A stretch of 61,550 nucleotides of DNA from Alphaproteobacteria bacterium (GTDB taxonomy: Bacteria > Pseudomonadota > Alphaproteobacteria > Micavibrionales > Micavibrionaceae), in NCBI GenBank assembly GCA_028282385.1, contig JANQIB010000009.1, positions 1-61,550 of the forward strand, read 5' to 3'. Numbering within the stretch: position 1 is the first letter of the stretch; every line of letters begins with the position of its first letter. The notes under the pieces were generated by a model. It had not been told where the DNA came from. It was given only the letters and a program-made list of their open reading frames with translations, and did no database searches. Made by a program: the position numbers and the translations under genes. Of the stretch, positions 32,365-40,867 are shown one piece after another.

Positions 32365-33657
32365 TTATTCTTCATTTTGTTGCTCACAATCTTCTAATGC
32401 AGCTTGAGCTTGGTCAACAAGATTTTGAGCTTCATCTACTTTTGGCTGTAGCTCAGATTCGATTATTTGTGTGACCTCACTTAATTTTTCGTTGAGTTCT
32501 CCAATTTTCTTTATGAGTGCTTGTTTTCTAAATGCCAGAGTTGTATTTGTTTCGCTGTCAGAATCTATAGCATCTCCAATTTCTTCAATGAAATCTCCTG
32601 CTTTAGGTCCAACACCTAAACCTAGTCCACCTCCCACTACAGCACCGGGGGCACCACCCTTAAAGGCGCCAAGAAACGCTCCAACCCCCATACCTGTCAA
32701 AGCTCCTATCGATTTAGCTTTATTTTTATCTTTCTTTTCTTTGTCTAGGGTTGCGTCAATATCTGCTATTTCTTGCTCATAAGCCCCAATTTGTCCTGAT
32801 AACTGATCAGCTTTGGTCTGTTGTCTATCCAGTGCTGCTTGAGCATTTTCAAGAATAGACTGCGCATTATTGAGTGCCATTTCCAGTTCGCTGCAATCGT
32901 TTTTCGGTTTATCCTCCGGTGGTTTGGGTTTTGGTGGTGGCTTGGGCGGAGCGGGTGGCTCAGGTTTTGGTTCTGGGACCGGGGGCGTTGGCGGCTCCGG
33001 TTTTGGCTCGGGGATGGGCGGATTGTCGCTGCCTTCGCCATCATCTCCCGGACTTTCTCCACCATCTTCCCCATCGTCACTTTCACTGACTTGCGCGCGC
33101 AGGAGGGCGGCGATGCGGTTATTGATCGTGTCTTCGGTTTCTCCGCCGGGACGAAGAAAGCCGTCTTCGCGCAGATCATTATCGCGTTGGAATTTGCGGA
33201 TACCTTCTTCGGTACGCCGGTCGATAGTCCCGCCGGCCTCATAAGCCTGTGCGGGCGGCAGCGCCCCGAGCGCGCCAAGGGCGCGCTGCACCTGGCGGAC
33301 ATCACGGGCGCGGCTGGACCGTCCGCTGCCGACATCATCGCTTAAATTTACTTTCATACTGCCAAGCAGGACAGGGGGCACGGGGGCCTCCGTTCCTGCA
33401 GTGAGGGAGCGATTGATTTCACGTTCGGTTTCGCCATCCGGGAGCAGCAGGCCGTCTTCGCGCAGGCCGCGCTCACGCTGAAAGCTGCGGATCGAACTGT
33501 CCAGATTGGCATCGGTATATTCCAGATCGGTTTCACCATTATAATAACCAAGACGTTTGAGCGCTTTACGCGTATTCATCACATCTTCGCTGCGCGCAGG
33601 ACGACCACCGCCAACCGGCCCGGTTAGCCGGCTGACAAAATTTGTAAAGAGGGGCAT
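32365..33657 (-). CDS. Peptidoglycan-binding-repeat protein with Pro-rich linker, coiled coil and glycine zipper (430 aa)
   Basis: Two PG_binding_1-like repeats are visible: VMNTRKALKRLGYYNGETDL with FQRERGLREDGLLLPDGETE, and VRQVQRALGALGALPPAQAY with FQRDNDLREDGFLRPGGETE. An acidic/Gly region and a repetitive PEPKPEPP linker follow. The C-terminal half is coiled coil (LENAQAALDRQQTKADQLSG; IGELNEKLSEVTQIIESEL) interrupted by a Gly-zipper hairpin (GMGVGAFLGAFKGGAPGAVV). There is no signal peptide. ATG 33657 is chosen because an upstream ATG at 33681 lies next to the hemN terminator. It may be a toxin-like or envelope-spanning protein. Confidence 0.7.
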   Translation of the reverse strand: MPLFTNFVSRLTGPVGGGRPARSEDVMNTRKALKRLGYYNGETDLEYTDANLDSSIRSFQRERGLREDGLLLPDGETEREINRSLTAGTEAPVPPVLLGSMKVNLSDDVGSGRSSRARDVRQVQRALGALGALPPAQAYEAGGTIDRRTEEGIRKFQRDNDLREDGFLRPGGETEDTINNRIAALLRAQVSESDDGEDGGESPGDDGEGSDNPPIPEPKPEPPTPPVPEPKPEPPAPPKPPPKPKPPEDKPKNDCSELEMALNNAQSILENAQAALDRQQTKADQLSGQIGAYEQEIADIDATLDKEKKDKNKAKSIGALTGMGVGAFLGAFKGGAPGAVVGGGLGLGVGPKAGDFIEEIGDAIDSDSETNTTLAFRKQALIKKIGELNEKLSEVTQIIESELQPKVDEAQNLVDQAQAALEDCEQQNEE

Positions 33658-33681
33658 GAGATTTCTCCAAAAATGAGGCAT

Positions 33682-33710
33682 AAAAAAAGCCGCGAAGACG
33701 GACTCGCGGC
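33682..33710 (-). terminator. Rho-independent terminator downstream of hemN
   Basis: On the minus strand GCCGCGA-loop-TCGCGGC is followed by seven T. It lies 48 bases beyond the hemN stop and upstream of the next minus-strand gene. Confidence 0.85.
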
Positions 33711-33757
33711 GTTGATAAAGAATATATTCCTATATTTTTAAAGCTTTGTCAAGGGTT

Positions 33758-35104
33758 TTAAACCGCGCGGGCGTGACGGTTTTCGGCCGGGGCGAACCAG
33801 GCATCGAAGGCGGTACAGATCAGGCGGGTGAAGATTTTAGCCTCATCTTTAATTTTTACTTTTGTCCCTGTGCGTTCGATCATCCCATCTGCTTCGAATG
33901 CGGCGAGTTTGTCTGCCACGTCTGTTTGTTCGCTTTCGGTAAGCGCAGCGTAATCTGTTTCAAAATAACACATCATCTTTTCGATGATCGCGCGGCGCAG
34001 CGCATCTTTATTATCAATCTGAAGACCGCGCGCGGTTGGAAGTTTTCCGTTTTCAATCGCTTCACGGTATTTTTTGAGCAGCGGTGTATTTTGCGCAAAG
34101 CCACCGGGCGTTTGTGAAATCGCTGTCGCGCCAAAAGAGATCATGGTCTGCGCCGTATCAGTTGTATAGCCCTGAAAATTCCGGTGCAGCGCGCCGTTTT
34201 TGAGCGCGGTAAAAAGCGCATCATCTTCTTTGGCGAAATGATCAATCCCGACCGGCAAATAACCATGCCGTGCAAGCGCATCGGACAGGATCATAAACTG
34301 GTCGTAGCGCTCATGCGCATCCGGCATTTTAAAGGCTTCCAGCTTTGTCTGGTGCTTTGCAAACCACGGCACATGGGCATAGCCAAAGACGGCAAGGCGT
34401 TTGGGGTCCAAAGAGGCGGCTTGTTCCATCGTGCGTTCAATCGTCTCCCGGCTTTGTAAAGGCAGGCCGTACATCAGATCGAAATTGATATCGTTAATGC
34501 CGGCGTCGCGCGCCCACTGCGTTACCTGTTTGACCTGCTCATAAGGTTGGTCCCGGTTGATTGCCTGTTGCACCTTCTCATCAAAATCCTGCACACCGAA
34601 ACTGATCCGGTTCACGCCAAGGGCGGACAGCCTCTTGATCTTATCCTGTGTGATCGTGCGCGGATCAATCTCCATACCGAGTTCTGCATCTTGCTGAAGA
34701 TCAAAATGTGTGCGCAGCTTTTCAAAAACGCGTTCAATATCATCAGCGCTTAAATAGGTTGGCGTTCCGCCGCCCCATTGGATCTGGATGGATTTTTGTT
34801 TGCGGGCGAGTCTAGCTGCAACAAGATCAATCTCCGTTAAAAGATGATCAACATAATCAGCCGCCGGTTTATAAGAGGGCAGGATTTTTGTATGACAGCC
34901 GCAATAGCTGCACATCTTGGCGCAAAAGGGGATATGGAGATAAAGCGAGAGGGGTTCATCCTCTTGTATATTGGCCAGCCAGCCTTCATAGGCCGCGCCA
35001 TCGACCTGTTCATGGAAATGATTGGCGGTCGGATAGCTGGTATAGCGCGGCGCCGGCGCATCATATTTGTCTATGAGCTTGTAGATATCCATTTGAAGCG
35101 TCAT
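33758..35104 (-). CDS. hemN: Oxygen-independent coproporphyrinogen III oxidase
   Basis: HemN is a radical-SAM enzyme that decarboxylates coproporphyrinogen III in anaerobic haem synthesis. The Fe-S motif C-x3-C-x2-C is in FCAKMCSYCGCHTKI, followed by IQIQWGGGTPTYLS and EIDPRTITQDKIKRL. The N-terminal YDAPAPRYTSYPTANHF is diagnostic of true HemN rather than HemW. At 448 residues it is full length. A clear terminator follows. Confidence 0.95.
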   Translation of the reverse strand: MTLQMDIYKLIDKYDAPAPRYTSYPTANHFHEQVDGAAYEGWLANIQEDEPLSLYLHIPFCAKMCSYCGCHTKILPSYKPAADYVDHLLTEIDLVAARLARKQKSIQIQWGGGTPTYLSADDIERVFEKLRTHFDLQQDAELGMEIDPRTITQDKIKRLSALGVNRISFGVQDFDEKVQQAINRDQPYEQVKQVTQWARDAGINDINFDLMYGLPLQSRETIERTMEQAASLDPKRLAVFGYAHVPWFAKHQTKLEAFKMPDAHERYDQFMILSDALARHGYLPVGIDHFAKEDDALFTALKNGALHRNFQGYTTDTAQTMISFGATAISQTPGGFAQNTPLLKKYREAIENGKLPTARGLQIDNKDALRRAIIEKMMCYFETDYAALTESEQTDVADKLAAFEADGMIERTGTKVKIKDEAKIFTRLICTAFDAWFAPAENRHARAV

Positions 35105-35208
35105 TTTCTGGTCAAAATCCAGTGTACAAATACCCCTAACAGTCTTGAAAGAAAAGGCTGTTTTTCATAGTATTGTGCAGAATCATCCATATCGCAGGAG
35201 TAAGAGCC

Positions 35209-36204
35209 ATGAATTATACCCCCCGTTTTGATTTCGAAGAAGACCGTTCCGGCGGTGTGATGGATAAGATCGGCAGCTTCTTTATCTCTCTTGGCCCGCG
35301 CTATGTGTTCGGGGCTTTGGTTCTGGTTTTGATTATTCTGGGCGCGATTGTCTTTGGCCTTTATCCGAAAGCGGCAGATCAGTCGGGCAATATTCCGATT
35401 ATCCGAGCAGATGCGGAGCCATTCAAGACCATGCCGGATGACCCGGGCGGGATGGAGATTGCCAATGAAGGCAGCACAATTTTTGATGCGATGAGCGGGG
35501 AAGATGCGGATGCTGGTGTAGAAAATCTCCTGGCTGAAAATGACAGCGAAGATCCAATGCCGCGCAGCCAGCTTTTTGCCGGTTTGAATACAGGTGTTGA
35601 TGAAAATGATGAGGCGCGGGAACAGGCAACCCAAACAGCCGCATCAGAAACACCGCCGCAGCCGGATGCCATTGAAAACAAGATCGAGGAAATTGCCCGC
35701 GGTATTGAAGCGCAGGATGAACCCCAAGTGAGTGAAACCATTGTCGCTGCGAAAGAGGTAAAGGAAGATGCAAAAGAAGCTGTAGCCGCGGCGACCGAAG
35801 AAGCCGAAGCGCAGGCTGTGCAGGCTGTTGAACCTGCTGCCGGGGCAGAAACATCTGCTGAACCTGCCGCGGATATGAATGAGGCGGCTGACCTTGTGAA
35901 CCAGCTGGAGCCTTCTGCCGGGGCGGCGACGCCGCTGCGTTCTGCCATCCCCTCTGGGCGTTACTATGTGCAGGTGGCTTCAGTAACAAATCGTTCCGGG
36001 ACGGAAGGCGAATGGGCCAAGCTGACCAAGAAATATGACGCCGCGCTGAAGGGATTTAAATACCGTGTGAGAGAAGCCAACCTCGGCGAGAAGGGAACTT
36101 ATTACCGCATCCAGGCCGGGCCAACCTCCAAAGAGTTTGCGTCTGAGACCTGTAACAAAATCAAAGCCATTTCTCCCGGCGGCTGTTTGATCGTTAAAGA
36201 GTAA
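35209..36204 (+). CDS. SPOR-domain membrane protein
   Basis: A cytoplasmic segment, one membrane helix (YVFGALVLVLIILGAIVFGL, about 33-53), a long acidic Ala/Glu-rich periplasmic linker and a C-terminal SPOR domain (RYYVQVASVTNRSGTEGEW to KAISPGGCLIVKE, about 255-331) form the standard divisome-type architecture. SPOR domains bind denuded glycan at the septum. The ATG at 35209 is preceded by GGAGTAAGAG. It heads the SPOR-nagZ-scpAB-tatABC series typical of alphaproteobacteria. Confidence 0.88.
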   Translation: MNYTPRFDFEEDRSGGVMDKIGSFFISLGPRYVFGALVLVLIILGAIVFGLYPKAADQSGNIPIIRADAEPFKTMPDDPGGMEIANEGSTIFDAMSGEDADAGVENLLAENDSEDPMPRSQLFAGLNTGVDENDEAREQATQTAASETPPQPDAIENKIEEIARGIEAQDEPQVSETIVAAKEVKEDAKEAVAAATEEAEAQAVQAVEPAAGAETSAEPAADMNEAADLVNQLEPSAGAATPLRSAIPSGRYYVQVASVTNRSGTEGEWAKLTKKYDAALKGFKYRVREANLGEKGTYYRIQAGPTSKEFASETCNKIKAISPGGCLIVKE

Positions 36205-36231
36205 GAAGCGCCGCAGGTAATATCCGGATAT

Positions 36232-36318
36232 AACCACCAAGGCACAAAGACACCAAGACTCTTGAGACTTTCAAAACCACACAGAATAACTTGGTGCCTT
36301 GGCGTCTTGGTGGTTTTT
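36232..36318. repeat. Long inverted repeat with T-tract (terminator or small palindromic element)
   Basis: The left arm 36232-36257 (AACCACCAAG...CACCAAG) and right arm 36290-36315 are complementary at 22 of 26 positions around a 32-base loop, and seven T follow. It acts plausibly as a terminator after the SPOR gene. The same ACCACCAAGGCAC-type arms also resemble inverted repeats that flank GxxExxY genes elsewhere, so it may be an empty version of such an element. Confidence 0.6.
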
Positions 36319-36351
36319 TTATAAGCCGCTTCACGGTAAGGTAAAAAACAT

Positions 36352-37317
36352 ATGGCTCTTGCTTGTACATTTGCCCTGTCAGGTTTGGTTATAACGGATG
36401 ATGAAGCTTCTTTTTTTAAAGAGGCGGAGCCCTTTGGCTATATTCTTTTTAAACGCAATATTGAAAACCCGCAGCAGCTTCGCGCGCTGACAGATTCTTT
36501 GCGCAATCTGCATGGCAGCGAAGATCTGCCGATCCTGATCGATCAGGAAGGCGGGCGGGTCCGGCGTATGGGACCGCCTCACTGGCCGGGCTGGCCGGCG
36601 GCGCAAGCCTGCAGCAATGCGGAAGAAGCCGGCACTGTTGCATCCGATATGGCACGGTCTTTGGTGCAGGCCGGGATTAATGTGAACTGTGCACCGGTCT
36701 TGGATGTCTGGTGTGAAGCCACGCATGAGGCGATTGGCGACCGGGCTTTTTCGGATAATCCGGATGATGTTTTTGTTAAAGCCTATGAGCAGTGCGTCAG
36801 TTTTCTGGATCGCGGCATAACACCAGTGATCAAGCATTTGCCGGGGCAGGGGCGCGCGGCATCGGATTCTCATCATGATTTGCCGGTTGTTTCAGCCTCC
36901 CTCAAAGAGTTACAAGATATTGATTTTAAACCGTTTCGGCGGATTTGCGCGGATGAGATTGCACCGCAGATCTGGGGCATGGTCAGCCATATTGTCTATG
37001 AGGCGGTCGACCCGGACCATCCGGCCTCGGTTTCCCCGGATGTTATTAACCTTATTCGGCAAGAAATTGGTTTTGGCGGGCTTTTATTGTCTGATGACGT
37101 GTCGATGGGCGCGCTGAAAAAATATGGCCCGCCTGAGGATAGGTGCCTAAAGATGCTGGAATCTGGCTGTGACATTGCGCTATATTGCGCGGGCAATCTT
37201 GAGGAGATGGAAAAAATCGCGGCGCGTGTCCCAACATTGAGCGCGCCGGTCAAAGAACGTTATGAGCGAAGCAGACACAAAACAGACAGAAGAGTTTCAG
37301 GAAGACCCGCCGCGTGA
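36352..37317 (+). CDS. nagZ: Beta-N-acetylhexosaminidase (GH3)
   Basis: NagZ removes GlcNAc from anhydro-muropeptides in cell-wall recycling. ILIDQEGGRVRRMGPPHWP, the catalytic His/Asp segment ASDSHHDLP, MVSHIVYEAVDPDHPASVS and LLSDDVSMGAL (nucleophile Asp) are visible. The substrate loop, usually KHxPGHG, reads KHLPGQG here, with His replaced by Gln. At 321 residues length is normal. The last 56 bases overlap scpA in another frame. Confidence 0.92.
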   Translation: MALACTFALSGLVITDDEASFFKEAEPFGYILFKRNIENPQQLRALTDSLRNLHGSEDLPILIDQEGGRVRRMGPPHWPGWPAAQACSNAEEAGTVASDMARSLVQAGINVNCAPVLDVWCEATHEAIGDRAFSDNPDDVFVKAYEQCVSFLDRGITPVIKHLPGQGRAASDSHHDLPVVSASLKELQDIDFKPFRRICADEIAPQIWGMVSHIVYEAVDPDHPASVSPDVINLIRQEIGFGGLLLSDDVSMGALKKYGPPEDRCLKMLESGCDIALYCAGNLEEMEKIAARVPTLSAPVKERYERSRHKTDRRVSGRPAA

Positions 37318-38116
37318 AGCGCGTCCCGACGGCACACATGATGCTGATTCATTCCTGATTGATATTGACGGCTATGAAGGGCCGATCGATGTGCTGCTTG
37401 ATATGGCGCGTACGCAAAAAGTTGATCTGCGGGAAATCTCTATTCTTCAGCTTGTCCGCCAATATCTTGGGTTTATTGACCGGGCGAAAGAATTAAGCCT
37501 TGATCTTGCCGCCGAATATCTCGTGATGGCGGCCTGGCTGGCTTATCTGAAATCACGCCTGCTCCTGCCGCGAGACAGTGAAGAGGGTGAAGAGCCAAGC
37601 GGGGAAGCCATGGCCGAGGCGCTGGCCTTCCAGCTCCGCCGTCTTGAAGCGATGCGGGACGCGGCTGCGAATTTGATGAAACGCCCGCGTCTTGGACAGC
37701 AGGTTTTTGTCCGAGGTATGCCCGAAGGGGTGAAGGTTTCTTTTGAAACGACATGGCAGGTTAGCCTGTATGATCTTTTAAAGGCCTATGGTGATATTCA
37801 CCGCCGCAAGGAATATAGTACTTACGAACTGCCAACTTTCTCGGTCATGTCGATGGAGGAAGCGATCGAGCGGATGAGCAAGATGCTTGGCAATATCCCG
37901 CGCAGCGGTCCCTATAGCGCCTGGACAACATTAATCAGCTTTATCCCGGAAAATATTACGGATCTGCTTTATTACCGCTCTTCGCTCGCTTCGACCTTTA
38001 CAGCCGGGCTGGAACTAGCCAAGCAGGGAAAAATTGAACTGCGGCAGGATGGGCGTTTCCGTCCGATTTACCTGCGCACGACGAACCGTGAAGCCGAACC
38101 CCGGCAGGAGAAATAA
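37262..38116 (+). CDS. scpA: Segregation and condensation protein A
   Basis: ScpA is the kleisin that joins SMC heads and ScpB. The N-terminal kleisin motif IDGYEGPIDVLLDMARTQKV, the segment EYLVMAAWLAYLKSRLLLP and the C-terminal winged-helix region are clear. At 284 residues it is normal. It starts within the end of nagZ. Its natural partner scpB is separated from it by an Abi-family gene and a GC-rich hairpin. Confidence 0.94.
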   Translation: MSEADTKQTEEFQEDPPREARPDGTHDADSFLIDIDGYEGPIDVLLDMARTQKVDLREISILQLVRQYLGFIDRAKELSLDLAAEYLVMAAWLAYLKSRLLLPRDSEEGEEPSGEAMAEALAFQLRRLEAMRDAAANLMKRPRLGQQVFVRGMPEGVKVSFETTWQVSLYDLLKAYGDIHRRKEYSTYELPTFSVMSMEEAIERMSKMLGNIPRSGPYSAWTTLISFIPENITDLLYYRSSLASTFTAGLELAKQGKIELRQDGRFRPIYLRTTNREAEPRQEK

Positions 38117-38119
38117 ATA

Positions 38120-38154
38120 ACCCCGGCTGCTTGCGTCAGAGGCAGTACCGGGGT
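38120..38154 (+). terminator. GC-rich hairpin after scpA
   Basis: ACCCCGG-CTGC pairs with GCAG-TA-CCGGGGT around an 11-base loop. There is no T-tract, so it may be only a partial terminator or an mRNA 3'-end. It marks the point where the core operon is interrupted by the Abi gene. Confidence 0.45.
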
Positions 38155-38211
38155 GCACAAGAACATTATAAGTGAGATTTGATTAAAAAAGCAATAATAT
38201 AGTGTTGAGGA

Positions 38212-38889
38212 ATGGGACAAGCAGTTAACCATTTGAATAAATTCATAGAAACCGTTTCTATCGAGCGTTTTAAGAGATACCAAACGCTTGTTGCAAATGA
38301 TGATTTAGCAGCATCTGAGCTTTATACAGCCAATGCAAAAATAGCTGAATCTTTTTATATTCCAATGCAGGCATTGGAAGTAACTTTAAGAAATAGAATT
38401 AATGATGTTTTAAAAGAGGAAATAGGTCCTTACTGGTTTGATAGTCCGAATTTTTTAACAACGAACGATCAGCTGGAAGCTATTGTTGAGGCGAAAATTA
38501 GAATTAAAGCTGGCAAGAAAAAGGAAGAGAGTCCCATTAATGAAAGCCGGATTATTGCTGCCTTACCGTTGGGTTTTTGGACGGCTATGTTTAATCATGA
38601 TTATGAGGAATTGTGGCGGCAAAGACTTAACAGGATTGTTGTTTCTGGGGTGGCTGGGGCAACAAGAAAAACATTTTCTGGTCAGCTTAGTCTTATTCGG
38701 AAGATTAGAAATAGAATAGCTCATCACGAGTGTATTGTTGATGGACGGATTGAAAATATTCATAAAGCCATATTAGATTTAATGGGGTATTTATCTCCCG
38801 AAGCTCGTTTTTGGATAAATGAAAATTCTTCTTTCGAAAGAGTTTTTAAAGAACATGAGGTTTTAATAAAAAGGATAAGGCATGATTAA
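38212..38889 (+). CDS. Abi-family protein (Abi_2/AbiD-F-like, HEPN motif)
   Basis: The 225-residue helical protein has the pattern of Abi_2 proteins: SIERFKRYQTLV at the start, FYIPMQALEVTLRNRINDVL, FWTAMFNHDYEELW, and the HEPN-type RxxxxH motif in KIRNRIAHHECI. HEPN domains are usually RNases, and this family is linked to phage abortive infection. The gene is AT-rich and sits between scpA and scpB. Its stop overlaps the scpB ATG by eight bases, so scpB translation may now depend on it. Confidence 0.8.
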   Translation: MGQAVNHLNKFIETVSIERFKRYQTLVANDDLAASELYTANAKIAESFYIPMQALEVTLRNRINDVLKEEIGPYWFDSPNFLTTNDQLEAIVEAKIRIKAGKKKEESPINESRIIAALPLGFWTAMFNHDYEELWRQRLNRIVVSGVAGATRKTFSGQLSLIRKIRNRIAHHECIVDGRIENIHKAILDLMGYLSPEARFWINENSSFERVFKEHEVLIKRIRHD

Positions 38890-39685
38890 AGATAAACTGG
38901 ATGCGATTGCCGAGAGCATCATGGAGACAGATGAAGACGAGGCAACAAAAGAAGAGCAGCAAGAGCAGGCTCAGGAGGAAGCTTCTGAACAATCACAGCC
39001 GGCCAATGATATGGACCCGCTCCGCGTGGTTGAAGCAATGCTGTTTGCCTCTGCCGAACCTCTCTCTCCGCATGCGATGCATGAACGTCTGCCGGAAGGA
39101 ACCGATCTCGGCGCGGTGATGGAAGAGCTTCAGAAAAAATATACAGGCGGCGGTGTTGAGTTAAAACAGGTCGGTAAGAACTGGGCGTTCCGGACTGCCG
39201 CCGATGTTGAAAGCTCGCTGACAGTTGAAAAGGAAGTGGAGCGCAAACTCTCCAAGGCTGCCCTCGAAACACTTTCAATTATTGCCTATCACCAACCGAT
39301 CACCCGCGCGGAAATTGAAAATATCCGCGGTGTGGCCACGCATAAAGGTACACTTGATGCGCTGATGGAAATGGATTGGATCAAGCCGGGCCGCCGGCGG
39401 GAAACGCCGGGCCGTCCGCTGACCTGGGTTTCAACAGACCATTTCCTTGATCATTTCCAGCTTGAGAGCCTTCGTGATCTTCCGGGTATGGATGATTTGA
39501 AGGCTGCCGGTCTTCTGGATACGCGGCCCGCCATTGAAACCGTGCCGGATACGCGTGATTTATTTGATGATGCGGACCAGGATGCCGAAGAAGTGCTGGA
39601 TGCTGCGGATTTTGCGGGGGATGACGTGGGCGGTGAAGAGGCGTATGATATGCCTCAGGCAGAACGAGAGGAAGATGAAGAATGA
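38882..39685 (+). CDS. scpB: Segregation and condensation protein B
   Basis: ScpB is the winged-helix partner of ScpA in the SMC complex. [40 protein letters not shown] and [20 protein letters not shown] are diagnostic. The protein has an acidic N-terminal extension (about 45 residues) and an acidic C-terminal tail. Its start overlaps the Abi gene and its stop overlaps tatA (ATGA). Confidence 0.94.
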   Translation: MIKDKLDAIAESIMETDEDEATKEEQQEQAQEEASEQSQPANDMDPLRVVEAMLFASAEPLSPHAMHERLPEGTDLGAVMEELQKKYTGGGVELKQVGKNWAFRTAADVESSLTVEKEVERKLSKAALETLSIIAYHQPITRAEIENIRGVATHKGTLDALMEMDWIKPGRRRETPGRPLTWVSTDHFLDHFQLESLRDLPGMDDLKAAGLLDTRPAIETVPDTRDLFDDADQDAEEVLDAADFAGDDVGGEEAYDMPQAEREEDEE

Positions 39686-39864
39686 GCCCAAGCATCTGGC
39701 AGATTTTAATTGTTGTTGTTTTAATCCTGCTCTTTTTCGGGGCAGGGCGTTTGCCACGTATCATGGAAGATTTGGCCAAGGGTATTAAGTCTTTCAAAAA
39801 AGGCATGAGCGAGGATGATGCAAAATCCTCAAACTCCTCCGAGATCGAAGATAAGAAAGAGTAG
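39682..39864 (+). CDS. tatA: Sec-independent translocase protein TatA
   Basis: The 60-residue protein has one membrane helix ([20 protein letters not shown]) and the amphipathic helix [16 protein letters not shown], the TatA signature. It oligomerises to form the passage for folded Tat substrates. It overlaps scpB by four bases and is followed by tatB after six. Confidence 0.92.
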   Translation: MSPSIWQILIVVVLILLFFGAGRLPRIMEDLAKGIKSFKKGMSEDDAKSSNSSEIEDKKE

Positions 39865-39870
39865 TTTCCC

Positions 39871-40131
39871 ATGCTGGATTTCAGCTGGGCAGAGCTTCTC
39901 ATTATTTTGGCGGTGGCGGTCTTTGTCATCGGCCCGAAAGATATTCCGGGCCTGATGTACGGGCTGGGCCGGATCGTCAAACGCTTTCAGTATATCCGTT
40001 TTGCCGTCTCCCAGCAGTTTGATGATGTGATGAAATCGCACGATATTGAAGAGCTGCGCCGCGGCGTCAATATGGAAGCGCCAAAGACGGATGAAAAAGA
40101 GGCAGATGAGGAGAATAAGGATGTCGGCTGA
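39871..40131 (+). CDS. tatB: Sec-independent translocase protein TatB
   Basis: [20 protein letters not shown] followed by [16 protein letters not shown] is the TatB pattern (Glu in the helix and the GP hinge). At 86 residues it is rather short for TatB. It forms the signal-recognition complex with TatC. Its stop overlaps the tatC start by 11 bases. Confidence 0.9.
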   Translation: MLDFSWAELLIILAVAVFVIGPKDIPGLMYGLGRIVKRFQYIRFAVSQQFDDVMKSHDIEELRRGVNMEAPKTDEKEADEENKDVG

Positions 40132-40867
40132 AGCCTCTCAAAATTTTACCTCTCACCTGGCTGAACTGCGCAGGCGGTTGCTCTTTGTCTTTTTGGGAAT
40201 GGCCTTCGGCACAGCTGTGTGCTGGTTCTTTGTCGAACCAATTTACGGGTTTTTGGTGCAGCCCCTTGCCGAAGCGATGGAAGCGGCTGGCGGAACGAAC
40301 CGCTTGATTTATACCGGCCTGACCGAAGCGTTCTTTACTTATTTAAAAGTCGCCTTTTTTGCAGGCGTGTTTTTAACCTTCCCGCTCTTGCTCGCGCAGA
40401 TCTGGATGTTTATCGCGCCGGGCCTTTATGCGAATGAAAAGAAAGCTTTTTTACCCTATCTGATCGCGACCCCGGTCCTGTTTTTCCTGGGCGGGGCGGT
40501 TGTCTATTACGGCGTGATTCCGCTGGCCTGGCAGTTCTTTCTCTCTTTCCAAAGTTCGGGCGCGGAGACGGTTTTGCCGATTGAGCTCGAAGCGCGGATC
40601 GGGGAATATCTCAGCCTGATTATGACGTTGATCTTTGCCTTTGGTTTATGTTTTCAGTTGCCGGTGATTTTGACCCTGATGGGCCGCGCCGGTATGGTGA
40701 CGGCAGACAGCCTTAAGAGAAAGCGCAAATATGCGGTTATTGCTGTTTTTGCCGTGGCGGCCTTTTTAACGCCGCCGGATGTGATTTCACAAATCGGGCT
40801 CGCTCTTCCAATCCTGCTTCTCTATGAGCTGTCTATTTATCTTGTTGCGAAAGTGCAAAAAAGCTGA
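40121..40867 (+). CDS. tatC: Sec-independent translocase protein TatC
   Basis: The six-helix membrane protein binds twin-arginine signals. [51 protein letters not shown] and [20 protein letters not shown] are diagnostic. The ATG at 40121 after AATAAGG gives 248 residues; an upstream in-frame start within tatB is rejected. The Tat-signal protein at 25177 is a possible substrate. Confidence 0.95.
   Translation: MSAEASQNFTSHLAELRRRLLFVFLGMAFGTAVCWFFVEPIYGFLVQPLAEAMEAAGGTNRLIYTGLTEAFFTYLKVAFFAGVFLTFPLLLAQIWMFIAPGLYANEKKAFLPYLIATPVLFFLGGAVVYYGVIPLAWQFFLSFQSSGAETVLPIELEARIGEYLSLIMTLIFAFGLCFQLPVILTLMGRAGMVTADSLKRKRKYAVIAVFAVAAFLTPPDVISQIGLALPILLLYELSIYLVAKVQKS

Noticed and set aside
35101-35948. 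Minus-strand frames opposite the SPOR-domain gene
   Set aside because: Low-complexity Ser/Ala frames arising from the acidic linker codons of the real gene.
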